A DNA stretch of 64,000 nucleotides, from contig JBBSHN010000001.1 of NCBI GenBank assembly GCA_038252945.1, forward strand, positions 1 through 64,000, in the 5' to 3' direction. The position numbers were made by a program, and so were the translations under genes. This stretch comes from JAUJOE01 sp038252945 (GTDB lineage Bacteria; Actinomycetota; Actinomycetes; Propionibacteriales; Nocardioidaceae). The notes under the pieces were generated by a model, which was not told the origin of the DNA, searched no databases, and saw nothing but the letters and a program-made list of their open reading frames with translations. Positions 26,079 to 34,251 of this stretch are shown one piece after another. How positions within the stretch are numbered: position 1 is the stretch's first letter; each line of letters starts with the position of its first letter.

Positions 26079-27709
26079 CACGAAAGCCCGATCCGCTCGG
26101 CACTGGACACCATCGCCTGTGCGACGTCATCGACAGTCAGCAGCGGAACCGGGGCCAGAACCTTCGCGACCTGAGGGGCAAAGACCGGCGACGCGGTCAG
26201 GGCGGCCGAGGTGGCGGTGTTAGTGATGAGTTCACCGCCGGCCAGCACGAGGACCCGAGACGAGGCGTAGGCGGCGAACTCCACGTCATGGGTTGCCACC
26301 ATCACCGCCAGTCCTGAACGAGCCAGCGCGCTGAGCCGAGAGCTCAGCCGCCCCTTTGCGTCGTAGTCAAGCCCTCGAGTCGGCTCGTCGAGCAGGAGCA
26401 CCCGCGGCCGGCAGACCAGCTGGATGCCCAAGACCAAGGCCAGTCGTTGCCCGTCGGACAGGTCGCGGGGATGACTCGCGTTGGGCACCGACTCATCCGC
26501 CAGCAGCTCGTCCAGTACAGCCCGCGTGGTGCCCGATGGCATCCGGCTCGCATCATCTGACAGGCGACACTCCGCCTCCACGGTGTCGGCGAACAGCAGG
26601 TCGCTTGCCTGCTGTGGGACCAGGGCTACGAGGCCGGCGGCCTGCGACCGATCGATCCGAGCAGGGTCTGAGCCAGCGACAGTCACGCTTCCGTGGCTGC
26701 GGCGCAACGCCCCCTGGAGCGCCTCAAGCAGCGACGACTTGCCGGAACCGTTTCGACCCATCAGGGCAACGACCTCTCCGGGCCGTAGGTCGACGTCAAC
26801 GGCTCGAACGGCGACCGTTTTCCCGTAGGTAACCGTCACCCTGCGTGCGACAAGCCCGTCGCGAGCATCACCGACCTCGGACCGCGTCGGAAGCGGAACG
26901 GCTGCCAGGTCGGCACGCAGGGTGCTCGCCCGGCGACGTGCGTCTCGGACTGACATTGGCAGTGGCTTCCATCCCGCGAGCCGCCCGAGTTGCACAACCG
27001 GCGGCGCCAACGGAGCAGTTCGCATCAGCTCCGACGGATGTCCGTCGCAGACCCGCCGCTCGTCCACAACGATCAGCCGGTCGGCATACTCGAGCACCCG
27101 CTCCAGCCGGTGCTCGGCGGCAAGCACGGTCACCCCGACGTCGTGCACCAGGCGAAGCACGGCGCTGAGCGTGTCCTCGGCGGCAGCCGGGTCGAGCGCC
27201 GACGTCGGCTCGTCCAGGACAAGCACCTTCGGCGTGGACGTCAGAACGGCGCCGATCGCCACCCGCTGCTGCTCACCGCCCGACAGATACCGCAGGGGAC
27301 GGCTCCGCAGCGGAGCCATTCCGAGCAGGTCGAGCACCTCCTCGACCCGGCGGCGCATCACCTGCGGCGACACTGCGAGCTGCTCCATGCCGTAGGCCAG
27401 TTCCTCTTCGACGGTGTCGGTGACGAAGCCAGCGAGCGGATCCTGGCCGACCAGTCCCACCCGATCGGCAAACTCCCTGGGCGGAAAGTCGCGGGTATCG
27501 CGACCGACCGAGACGACCCGGCCTTCGACATGACCACCGGTGAAGTGCGGGACCAGCCCGTTGACGGCGCGCAGCAGCGTGGACTTCCCTGAGCCGGTCC
27601 GGCCGGTGACCAGCGCGAACTCGCCATCGCCGATCCGGAGGTCGACCGCCTCCAGGGTGGGCACTTGCCTACCGGCGTACCAGAAGGAGAACCGGTCGAA
27701 GGTGATCAC
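26078..27709 (-). CDS. Fused ECF ATPase (two ABC domains)
   Basis: This 543-residue protein contains two complete nucleotide-binding domains. Domain 1 has GRTGSGKST, LSGGEQQRV and VLVLDEPTSALD. Domain 2 has GRNGSGKSS, LSDGQRLAL and VLLLDEPTRGLD. It replaces the separate EcfA and EcfA' subunits. It starts at a GTG overlapping the EcfT stop and ends at the start of the S component. A dedicated energising module next to one S component makes this a group I ECF transporter. Confidence 0.92.
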   Translation of the reverse strand: MITFDRFSFWYAGRQVPTLEAVDLRIGDGEFALVTGRTGSGKSTLLRAVNGLVPHFTGGHVEGRVVSVGRDTRDFPPREFADRVGLVGQDPLAGFVTDTVEEELAYGMEQLAVSPQVMRRRVEEVLDLLGMAPLRSRPLRYLSGGEQQRVAIGAVLTSTPKVLVLDEPTSALDPAAAEDTLSAVLRLVHDVGVTVLAAEHRLERVLEYADRLIVVDERRVCDGHPSELMRTAPLAPPVVQLGRLAGWKPLPMSVRDARRRASTLRADLAAVPLPTRSEVGDARDGLVARRVTVTYGKTVAVRAVDVDLRPGEVVALMGRNGSGKSSLLEALQGALRRSHGSVTVAGSDPARIDRSQAAGLVALVPQQASDLLFADTVEAECRLSDDASRMPSGTTRAVLDELLADESVPNASHPRDLSDGQRLALVLGIQLVCRPRVLLLDEPTRGLDYDAKGRLSSRLSALARSGLAVMVATHDVEFAAYASSRVLVLAGGELITNTATSAALTASPVFAPQVAKVLAPVPLLTVDDVAQAMVSSAERIGLS

Positions 27710-28857
27710 GGGTGCTGCCTCGCGGCAATCGAGGCTCCAACATAGGCTCGCGGTGACCGGCCCGCGGTCACCAGCGGCAGCAGCCCACACAAGACCGCCA
27801 CCGCCGACACTGGAGTGATCTGCGGCCACTCCAGCGGGTAGAGGGACGGACTCAGATAGTGCGGGTCCACTTTGGCCGTCACAGAAAACAAGGCGCCGGC
27901 GATCAGCCCCGACGTTGCAGTGGCCACATCGGCGGCGGCCCAACTGTCTGATCGGTACGCCGACCGGACGACGCCCCGGCCAGATAGGCCGATGCCGATC
28001 AGACCGACAGCCAATCCACTCAGCAGAAACGGCAAGGCGAGGTAGCGCGGGGCGGTGGCATCCAACCCCGCGTACGCGCCCACCGCCAAGCCGCACAAGC
28101 CGCTCACGAGCAGCCCGGCGGTGACCCGACCCGTCAACACGGCTTGTTGCCCGCGTCGGCCGTAGCCTCGTGCGTCCATGGACGCCGCCAGCAGTAAAGA
28201 TCGGTCCAAGGCGTCCTCGAGAACGGGGATCACCAACGACCGCAGTCTGGCGACCCGGCCGCTGCTGGGGGCGGGTCGCAGGCGGCGGGCCCGCCGGACG
28301 CGGTTCACGCTTTCGGCGAGCTGCGGAAAGACCGACAGGGCGACGACAACAGCGGTGCTCACCTCGTGAAGGGCGGCCGGCAGCGCACGGAGGAGTCGCC
28401 GTGGGTTCGCCAGGGCGTTGGCAGCCCCCAGACAGACCAGCATGGTGGCAAGACGGAGGCCGTCATAGAGCCCGGAGAGCAACGACTCCGCCGTCACGTT
28501 TCCCAGCAATGTCAAGCCCGTGATCTGCGGCAGCTCGATCAGCGGCAAGTGGAGTACCACAACGATGCCTTGGTCACCGCCGAAAACACAGCGGAAGAGC
28601 AGCCGGAGCGCCACCACGATGGCCGCTCCCCACAGGTACAGCGGAAACGCGCCGGCCCAGGGCGCGTCCGATCGCCGCGCGGCGACAACCAGCACCGTGA
28701 CCGCGAGAAGCATTCCCAAGAGCAGCGGATTGGTCGTCCGGCTGGCTGCGGCCGCCAATCCGAGCGCCCACAGCCACCATGCGACCGGATGCAACGCGCG
28801 CACCGGCGGTTGTTCTGTCCGCCGGCTTCGCGTCAAGTACGCCGTGAGCGTCGCCAC
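27706..28857 (-). CDS. ECF transporter transmembrane protein EcfT
   Basis: This 383-residue membrane protein starts near VATLTAYLTRSRRTEQ and has 5-6 helices in the EcfT core. It carries the coupling-helix motif AASMDARGYGRRG that docks on the ATPases, followed by extra hydrophobic helices. GTG at 28857 is used; TTG at 28836, which overlaps the upstream stop as TTGA, is an alternative. The much longer open frame upstream is only a shadow of the neighbouring gene. Confidence 0.88.
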   Translation of the reverse strand: MATLTAYLTRSRRTEQPPVRALHPVAWWLWALGLAAAASRTTNPLLLGMLLAVTVLVVAARRSDAPWAGAFPLYLWGAAIVVALRLLFRCVFGGDQGIVVVLHLPLIELPQITGLTLLGNVTAESLLSGLYDGLRLATMLVCLGAANALANPRRLLRALPAALHEVSTAVVVALSVFPQLAESVNRVRRARRLRPAPSSGRVARLRSLVIPVLEDALDRSLLLAASMDARGYGRRGQQAVLTGRVTAGLLVSGLCGLAVGAYAGLDATAPRYLALPFLLSGLAVGLIGIGLSGRGVVRSAYRSDSWAAADVATATSGLIAGALFSVTAKVDPHYLSPSLYPLEWPQITPVSAVAVLCGLLPLVTAGRSPRAYVGASIAARQHP

Positions 28858-29861
28858 GCCGTGATCCCAGCTGCAGCCCCCAGCACGCCGACGACTCCCA
28901 GGCTGAAGAAGGTGGCCCGGGAGGAGCCGGCCGGTGGTGCCGTCGCCCGACTTGTCGGTACATCGGCTGCGGACCCGGTGCTGCTTCGCTGCTGCTCGGA
29001 GGCTAGTCGCGGCGCGGACCTTTGATGCAGAACCGGCTGCCGGCCCGGCACACCGCTCCCCGACCCGTGCACTCGGCTGAGGAGGGTCGTCATCTCGACG
29101 CCTCCAGGCGTCAACGGTGACGGCTGCGACGATGCTGAGATTGGCGGAGAGGAGGCGCTGCTCGGGGCAGTCGTCGGCGGTTGAGACGTCGAGGACGACT
29201 GTGCCGACGATGGAGCGGAGGCCGGGGGCTGCGTCGGTGACGGCGATGCCTCTGGTCGGCGCGGTGCTAGCCCGGGTGGAACCGGCACGGCGTCGTTGAG
29301 CTGGAACGACCACCCCTCGAAGCCACCGGTTACGGGGTGACGACTGCTGGCGCCGGTGCTGCTGAAACTCCACTGGCCACCGTTGGGTGCTGTGAAGTAT
29401 CCCCAGTACGCCGTCTGGGGTGGCGTCTGCTGGCACGCCTCGGTGTACCCGGGGTCGCCGTCGACGGGCAGCGGCTCGTTCGACGCCGGACGGCCGGCAA
29501 GCCGGCACACGAAGGCCAGCCCGTACTGCGCCGTGCCTGTTGGGTCGAAGCCCGCCTGCTGCAATACGTCTATACCGGTTTTGGGGCTCCCGGGCACGCA
29601 GCGCACGACCGTCCCGAAGTCCGGGCGCCCGTCGTTCGGCTGGTCCAGAGCGGTGAAGTCCACGACCGCTGTCACTCCGGAGTCGGTCGGGCAAACGCCG
29701 GGAGCGGAGCCAGTCGTCGCGAGAGTGGAGGCGGCCGCCGCATTGAAAGCGCCTCCCGCTGCCGCGCTGGTCGCGGTGATCGCCGCAATGGCAGGAATGC
29801 CCGCAACGACCATGGCGCAGGCCCAAACCGCTCCTGCGGCGCTTTGCCGACGGTGGGTCAC
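28833..29861 (-). CDS. SCO2322-like secreted, membrane-anchored protein
   Basis: This 342-residue protein has an N-terminal signal sequence and a folded domain with YWGYFTAPNGGQWSFSSTG and GGFEGWSFQLND. A Pro/Ser/Thr-rich linker of about 70 residues follows, then a C-terminal hydrophobic helix and the basic tail WRRSRRT. This matches, from memory, the S. coelicolor SCO2322 type, whose genes also sit beside ECF transporter genes. There is no LPxTG motif, so anchoring is by the helix. Four cysteines in the folded part may form disulfides. With the toroid protein it could present substrate to the transporter; that is inference. Confidence 0.8.
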   Translation of the reverse strand: MTHRRQSAAGAVWACAMVVAGIPAIAAITATSAAAGGAFNAAAASTLATTGSAPGVCPTDSGVTAVVDFTALDQPNDGRPDFGTVVRCVPGSPKTGIDVLQQAGFDPTGTAQYGLAFVCRLAGRPASNEPLPVDGDPGYTEACQQTPPQTAYWGYFTAPNGGQWSFSSTGASSRHPVTGGFEGWSFQLNDAVPVPPGLAPRRPEASPSPTQPPASAPSSAQSSSTSQPPTTAPSSASSPPISASSQPSPLTPGGVEMTTLLSRVHGSGSGVPGRQPVLHQRSAPRLASEQQRSSTGSAADVPTSRATAPPAGSSRATFFSLGVVGVLGAAAGITAWRRSRRT

Positions 29862-30967
29862 TGCCGCGGCGAGAGCAACGTCGCGAACGGCGCTGGAGCC
29901 AGCGCGAAGTACGCCTGAGGTGTCGCCCTTCGGAACTGGTCTCGCTTCTTGACTCCGATGCCCGACTTAAGCGCCCGGTGCAGAGCGGCAGGTCTGTACG
30001 CGACCGCTCCGATATCCGTGCGCGCCGGCCCACGACGTGCCCGTGACCGCGTGATCTGCAGCGTGCTCACCCACGAGGCAGCCCGAAGGCGAGCCATGGT
30101 GTGACCGGTCGCCACCAGGGCGTTGGCCGCCAGGCCGGTGCTGTTGCTATTGGAGTTCTCGGTTGTGAGGCCGCCGCCGAAGGAGCCGTTACGACGTTGG
30201 GCGTTCACGAGCCACCGCGCCGACTCACCGATCGACCGCTTAGAGACAGCCGCACCGTGCTGGCGAGCGCTGACCAGAGCCTGGATCGCCAGCGAGGTGG
30301 CGTCGATGTCGGGCGCGCTTTGACTCTGCTTGCACGTCTGCCCGCTCACCGGGTAGAGCCGGAAGAACCCATTGGGGCATCGCTGGTCGAGCAAGAAGTT
30401 GACAGCTGACTGCGGCACGCCCCCGGTGCGGGCGAGGCCCAAGACGCCGTACGACTGGCTCAGCACGTTGCTGGAGTCCGGCTTCACCGAGTCGCTGAAG
30501 CGCCCGCGGTTAGGGCCGGAGCGGACTCGCAGGTTGAGCAACTGCCGACGGACGTTGACGCCGCCGAACTTCTGCGGGTTCTTCCGCACAACGCGCACGA
30601 ACAGCAGCGTCTTGCCGACAGATCCGGCGTACCGATGACCCTTGAAGAGGGTGTAGTCCGGGTAATGGTGTTTCACGACGCGGGTGAGCCGCGTCAACGC
30701 TGCGGGAGAAGTGCCAGCGGCGGCGAGCATGAGGCCGGTGTCGACGGTCAAGCCCCAGTCGTCGAAGCCGTACTGACCGTTGTGGATGCGCCCTCGAGTC
30801 AGCTGGCTGGCCTGCCAACGGGTGGCGAGTGCAGCGCGAGTGGCGTAGTGGGGGTGCTTCGCTGCCACGCTGGAAGCATTCGGTGCGGCGGAAGCCGGCA
30901 GGGCACTGGCGAGCGTGGCAAGGGACGCGACCGCGATGGTGGCCGGGCGGAGCAGGTGGGAGGACAT
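29858..30967 (-). CDS. Secreted alpha/alpha-toroid protein (prenyltransferase/cobalamin-binding-like repeats)
   Basis: This 369-residue protein has a signal peptide (RPATIAVASLATLASALPAS). It contains repeated helix-pair blocks such as DWGLTVDTGLMLAAAG, QSYGVLGLARTGG, DIDATSLAIQALVSA and NSNSTGLAANALVATG, each typical of alpha-alpha toroids such as squalene cyclases and the intrinsic factor/transcobalamin barrel. Enzyme motifs of terpene cyclases are absent. It is the first gene after a cobalamin riboswitch and precedes an ECF transporter. I infer an extracellular corrinoid-binding protein. ATG at 30967 follows GAAAGG at good spacing. Confidence 0.8.
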   Translation of the reverse strand: MSSHLLRPATIAVASLATLASALPASAAPNASSVAAKHPHYATRAALATRWQASQLTRGRIHNGQYGFDDWGLTVDTGLMLAAAGTSPAALTRLTRVVKHHYPDYTLFKGHRYAGSVGKTLLFVRVVRKNPQKFGGVNVRRQLLNLRVRSGPNRGRFSDSVKPDSSNVLSQSYGVLGLARTGGVPQSAVNFLLDQRCPNGFFRLYPVSGQTCKQSQSAPDIDATSLAIQALVSARQHGAAVSKRSIGESARWLVNAQRRNGSFGGGLTTENSNSNSTGLAANALVATGHTMARLRAASWVSTLQITRSRARRGPARTDIGAVAYRPAALHRALKSGIGVKKRDQFRRATPQAYFALAPAPFATLLSPRQ

Positions 30968-31074
30968 CAAGTGCCTTTCGTTGAGCGGTCCGGGGAACGG
31001 AAGCCTGCCGATGGCACACGCGGACGATGTCCAGACTCCGACCCTGCAGACCTCGACAGTTAAGGAGCCGCTCG

Positions 31075-31163
31075 CTCACTCACAGGCATTCCGACTTCCG
31101 GAGGTTCTCCGGCCACGGCTGCGGGACAGTGCCGGACTTCGACCGGCTTCCCCTGTGGGTGAG
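31075..31163 (-). ncRNA. Cobalamin (adenosylcobalamin-type) riboswitch
   Basis: Read on the minus strand this leader contains the conserved B12 core: GGGGAAGCCGGTCGAAG, TCCGGCACTGTCCCGCAG, then, after a variable hairpin, the B12-box segment AAGTCGGAATGCCTGTG. CACAGG and CCTGTG close the core, and CTCAC/GTGAG extend the closing stem. Downstream, GAGCGG at the aptamer 3' end is complementary to CCGCTC (plus strand 30983-30988) just upstream of the ribosome-binding site, suggesting translational control. It should repress the toroid-SCO2322-EcfT-EcfAA'-EcfS operon when cobalamin is abundant. Confidence 0.93.
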
Positions 31164-31279
31164 CAGTGTTGAGTTGTCGTGACCGCGAAAGGACGACCGG
31201 GACGTTGAGGTCTCGAAGGCTCCGCAGCACCAAAAATCTAGCAGAACGCCTCGAGGAGGCGAGCCGTAGAGTCGACGGC

Positions 31280-32458
31280 GTGACCGGGCTGCTCAGCGAC
31301 GTCGTGGTGATCGATCTGACCCGAGCCCTCGCTGGACCGCACGCCGCCATGATGCTCGGCGATCTCGGCGCACAGGTCATGAAAATCGAGACCCCGGACT
31401 CAGGCGACGACAGCCGTGGATGGGGGCCCCCGTTCGTTGGCCCTGCCGATGACCCCGTGTCGACGTACTTCTTGAGCTGCAACCGCAACAAGTGGTCAGT
31501 GACCGCGGATCTGAAAACTGCTGCCGGCGTGGACCTGATGCGCCGGTTGGTGCGGCAGGCCGACGTACTACTGGAGAACTTCCGGCCCGGGGTGCTCGAT
31601 CGACTCGGCTTTACCACAGAGATGTTGCACGGGCTCAACCCCGGTCTCGTGATCTGTTCGATCACGGGGTTCGGGCACGACGGCCCCGAAGGTGGACGAG
31701 CCGGATACGACCAGATTGCGCAAGGTGAGGCAGGGCTGATGAGCCTCACCGGACCGTCGGCGGACGAGCCGACCAAGGTCGGGCTGCCCATGGCAGACCT
31801 GCTGGCTGGCATGTACGCCGCCTATGGCGTGCTGGCTGCTTTGCATGAGCGCGCCTCAACCGGTCGCGGCCGGGTCGTGCGCACGAGCCTGCTGTCGGCC
31901 ATCGTCGGCACGCACGCGTACCAAGGAACCCGTTGGACCGTCGGTGAAGAGGTGCCGGTAGCGATGGGAAATGCCCATCCGTCGATTTCGCCGTATGGGC
32001 TCTTCGCGACACGCACAGCACCGATACAGGTGGCCTGCGGCAGCGAGGGCCTGTGGCGGTCGTTCGCTCCGCTCGTAGGTCTGGACCCCCTCGAGCCAGA
32101 TTTCGGCACCAACTCGTCGCGGGTCGCCCGCCGAGACGAGCTCACGGCACTCATCGAGACGGCGTTGCGGGCTGAGTCAGCCGAATACTGGCTCGCCGTG
32201 TTGGCCCGTGCTGGAGTGCCCGCAGGCAAGGTACGCCAGATCGACGATGTTTACGCCTGGGAACAGACCCGCTCACAGGGACTGCTCGTCGATGTGGAGC
32301 ATCCAGCCCTTGGACGTATGACACTGCCTGGTCCGGCGCTGCGCTTTGACGACCTGCCGTACGCCGGTGGGCGCGACTCCCACCTGCCGCCACCCCAGCT
32401 GGGTGAGCACAACGCCGAGGTCTTGCAGTGGCTGGGTGACCGCGAGGGTCCTGCTTGA
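31280..32458 (+). CDS. Family III CoA-transferase (CaiB/Frc type)
   Basis: This 392-residue protein starts VTGLLSDVVVIDLTRALAGP and carries GDLGAQVMKIE, the catalytic Asp in GYDQIAQGEAGLMSLTG, and RPGVLDRLG. These are the hallmarks of formyl-CoA/carnitine-type CoA-transferases. It moves CoA between acyl groups. The GTG at 31280 fits family length; the frame stays open further upstream through the riboswitch region and is not coding there. It overlaps the carboxyltransferase gene by 4 bp, so they act in one pathway. The acyl substrate is unknown. Confidence 0.88.
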   Translation: MTGLLSDVVVIDLTRALAGPHAAMMLGDLGAQVMKIETPDSGDDSRGWGPPFVGPADDPVSTYFLSCNRNKWSVTADLKTAAGVDLMRRLVRQADVLLENFRPGVLDRLGFTTEMLHGLNPGLVICSITGFGHDGPEGGRAGYDQIAQGEAGLMSLTGPSADEPTKVGLPMADLLAGMYAAYGVLAALHERASTGRGRVVRTSLLSAIVGTHAYQGTRWTVGEEVPVAMGNAHPSISPYGLFATRTAPIQVACGSEGLWRSFAPLVGLDPLEPDFGTNSSRVARRDELTALIETALRAESAEYWLAVLARAGVPAGKVRQIDDVYAWEQTRSQGLLVDVEHPALGRMTLPGPALRFDDLPYAGGRDSHLPPPQLGEHNAEVLQWLGDREGPA

Positions 32459-33942
32459 CGAACCGTCTCACCGCCTCCGATCTCATCTCGCTGGTGCTTG
32501 ACGACGGTTCGTTCGAGTCGTGGGACTCCCCTCCGCCTCCTCGACATCTCCTGCCGGACTACGCCGTCGAGCTGGCCGCGGCTCGCGCCCGCACCGGCCT
32601 CGATGAAGCCGTCGTCACAGGGGCGGGGCTGCTCCGCGGCATCCGGGTGGCCGTAATGGTCTGCGAGTTCGGCTTCCTCGCCGGCTCCATCGGAATCGAC
32701 GCTGCTGCGCGGCTCACCCTGGCCGTCGAGCGAGCTACCCGTGAGCGCCTGCCGCTGTTGGCCGCCCCAGTCTCGGGTGGCACTCGTATGCAGGAGGGAA
32801 CCCTCGCGTTCGTCCAGATGATCAAGATCTCCGCCGCGATCGCCAGGCACAAGGCGGCGGCCCTCCCTTATCTGGTGTACATGCGGCATCCCACCACCGG
32901 CGGCGTGTTGTCGTCGTGGGGGTCGCTCGGCCACGTGACAGTGGCCGAGCCGCACGCCTTGCTCGGCTTCCTCGGCCCCCGCGTCTTCGAAGTTCTCTAC
33001 GGGCAGCCTTTCCCTCCCGACGTCCAAACGTCGGAGAACCTCTTCGCTCACGGGCTGATCGACGCAGTGGTACCCCCCGACGAGATCGCCGACGTCGTAG
33101 CGAGGGCTCTTGCGGTACTGAGCGCCCGACCTCACGCCGTCCCGCCTCCAGAGCCCGCCGAACAGGAGAGAATCCCCGACGTCGACGCTTGGGAGTCCAT
33201 CACCCGCTCGCGGCGGCCGGACCGGCCCGGCGTACGACGACTACTGCGGCACGCCGCGACCGATGTCCTTCCGCTCAACGGCACCGGTCAAGGGGAGGCA
33301 GACCCTGGGCTGCTCATCGCGCTGGCGCGATTCGGCGAAGCGCCCTGCGTGCTGCTAGGTCAAGACCGTCGCGGTCAGACCAAGGACCGTCCGCTCGGCC
33401 CAGGTGCGTTGCGGGAGGCACGGCGAGGCATGCGGCTTGCCGCGGAGCTTCAGCTGCCGCTGCTCAGCATCATCGACACGCCAGGCGCTGCGCTGTCTGT
33501 TGAAGCCGAACAAGGCGGCCTGGCAGGTGAGATCGCTCGCTGCCTGGCTGACCTGGTCAGCCTGGCGGCGCCGACGCTGACCGTGCTACTCGGCCAAGGG
33601 ACCGGCGGCGTCGCGCTGGCTTTGCTGCCGGCTGATCGTGTGCTCGCCGCGCAGCATGGCTGGCTTTCACCACTGCCGCCAGAGGGCGCGAGCGCGATTC
33701 TGTTCCGGTCCGCTGCGCGAGCCGGCGATATGGCTCGCTCCCAGGGCGTCCGGTCGGTGGCCCTGCTTGCGGACGGGATCGTCGATCGCATCGTGCCGGA
33801 GCTCCCGGATGCCGCCGACGAGGCTGAGTCGTTCTGTGAGCGTCTGGGCACAGCAGTGGAACGGGAGCTGCTGCTCCTCAGCGCAGCGTCCGTACCGGAC
33901 TTGATGTGCGCCAGAGCTGATCGGTATCGCCGGCTAGGATGA
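32455..33942 (+). CDS. Fused AccD-AccA-like acyl-CoA carboxyltransferase
   Basis: This 495-residue protein has two crotonase-like halves. The first has VSGGTRMQEGTLAFVQM, as in the beta subunit; the second has QGGLAGEIARCLADLVSL and GQGTGGVALALLPADRVLA, as in the alpha subunit. The AccD zinc finger is missing. Fused carboxyltransferases of this kind occur in actinobacterial secondary and lipid metabolism. No biotin carboxylase or biotin carrier gene lies nearby, so those subunits must come from elsewhere. It starts at TTG, overlapping the CoA-transferase stop. Confidence 0.82.
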   Translation: MTNRLTASDLISLVLDDGSFESWDSPPPPRHLLPDYAVELAAARARTGLDEAVVTGAGLLRGIRVAVMVCEFGFLAGSIGIDAAARLTLAVERATRERLPLLAAPVSGGTRMQEGTLAFVQMIKISAAIARHKAAALPYLVYMRHPTTGGVLSSWGSLGHVTVAEPHALLGFLGPRVFEVLYGQPFPPDVQTSENLFAHGLIDAVVPPDEIADVVARALAVLSARPHAVPPPEPAEQERIPDVDAWESITRSRRPDRPGVRRLLRHAATDVLPLNGTGQGEADPGLLIALARFGEAPCVLLGQDRRGQTKDRPLGPGALREARRGMRLAAELQLPLLSIIDTPGAALSVEAEQGGLAGEIARCLADLVSLAAPTLTVLLGQGTGGVALALLPADRVLAAQHGWLSPLPPEGASAILFRSAARAGDMARSQGVRSVALLADGIVDRIVPELPDAADEAESFCERLGTAVERELLLLSAASVPDLMCARADRYRRLG

Positions 33943-34251
33943 ATCTCGCTGCGCGTCACTGCCAAACAGGAGATGTGGTCGGCAAAAAGTCCCTGTGAGC
34001 GGCGCTTTTTCACAATATGTGAGAGGTTAAACACTTACTGTGAAATTCACCCAAAGGTGGCGCAATTCACCTAATCGTTGGTAACTTGTCCGTAACTCCA
34101 AGGGTGTCCATCCGTTAAAGCGACGTAACCATCGTCGGCTGCTGCGGGTGGCGTCACCGGTGGAGGGTTGGCTGTTGCGGGGGACCCTGGTCAGGTCGTC
34201 CCGTGGCGCCTCAAACGGTTCGATACAAAGTTCAGAGGAGCAGTGTTCCCC
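33943..34251 (+). promoter_or_regulatory. AT-rich leader with GTGA/TCAC operator-like repeats
   Basis: This 309-bp gap is unusually AT-rich for the window and holds no gene. It contains TCACA-ATA-TGTGA (34010-34022), GTGAA-A-TTCAC (34040-34050) and two direct AATTCACC copies (34044-34051 and 34064-34071) spaced 20 bp. AAAAAG (33984-33989) and CTTTTT (34005-34010) could form a weak terminator for the upstream gene. The symmetric sites look like an operator for a dimeric regulator, possibly Crp-like, controlling the glycosylphosphotransferase gene. I could not fix a promoter. Confidence 0.5.

Noticed and set aside
27706..30033. A 775-residue open frame on the minus strand
   Set aside because: Only the last 383 codons look like EcfT; the upstream part is a shadow of the SCO2322-like gene in another frame.
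34010..34022. Canonical Crp site
   Set aside because: The half-sites are TCACA-N3-TGTGA, the reverse order and wrong spacing for TGTGA-N6-TCACA, so only a generic operator is proposed.
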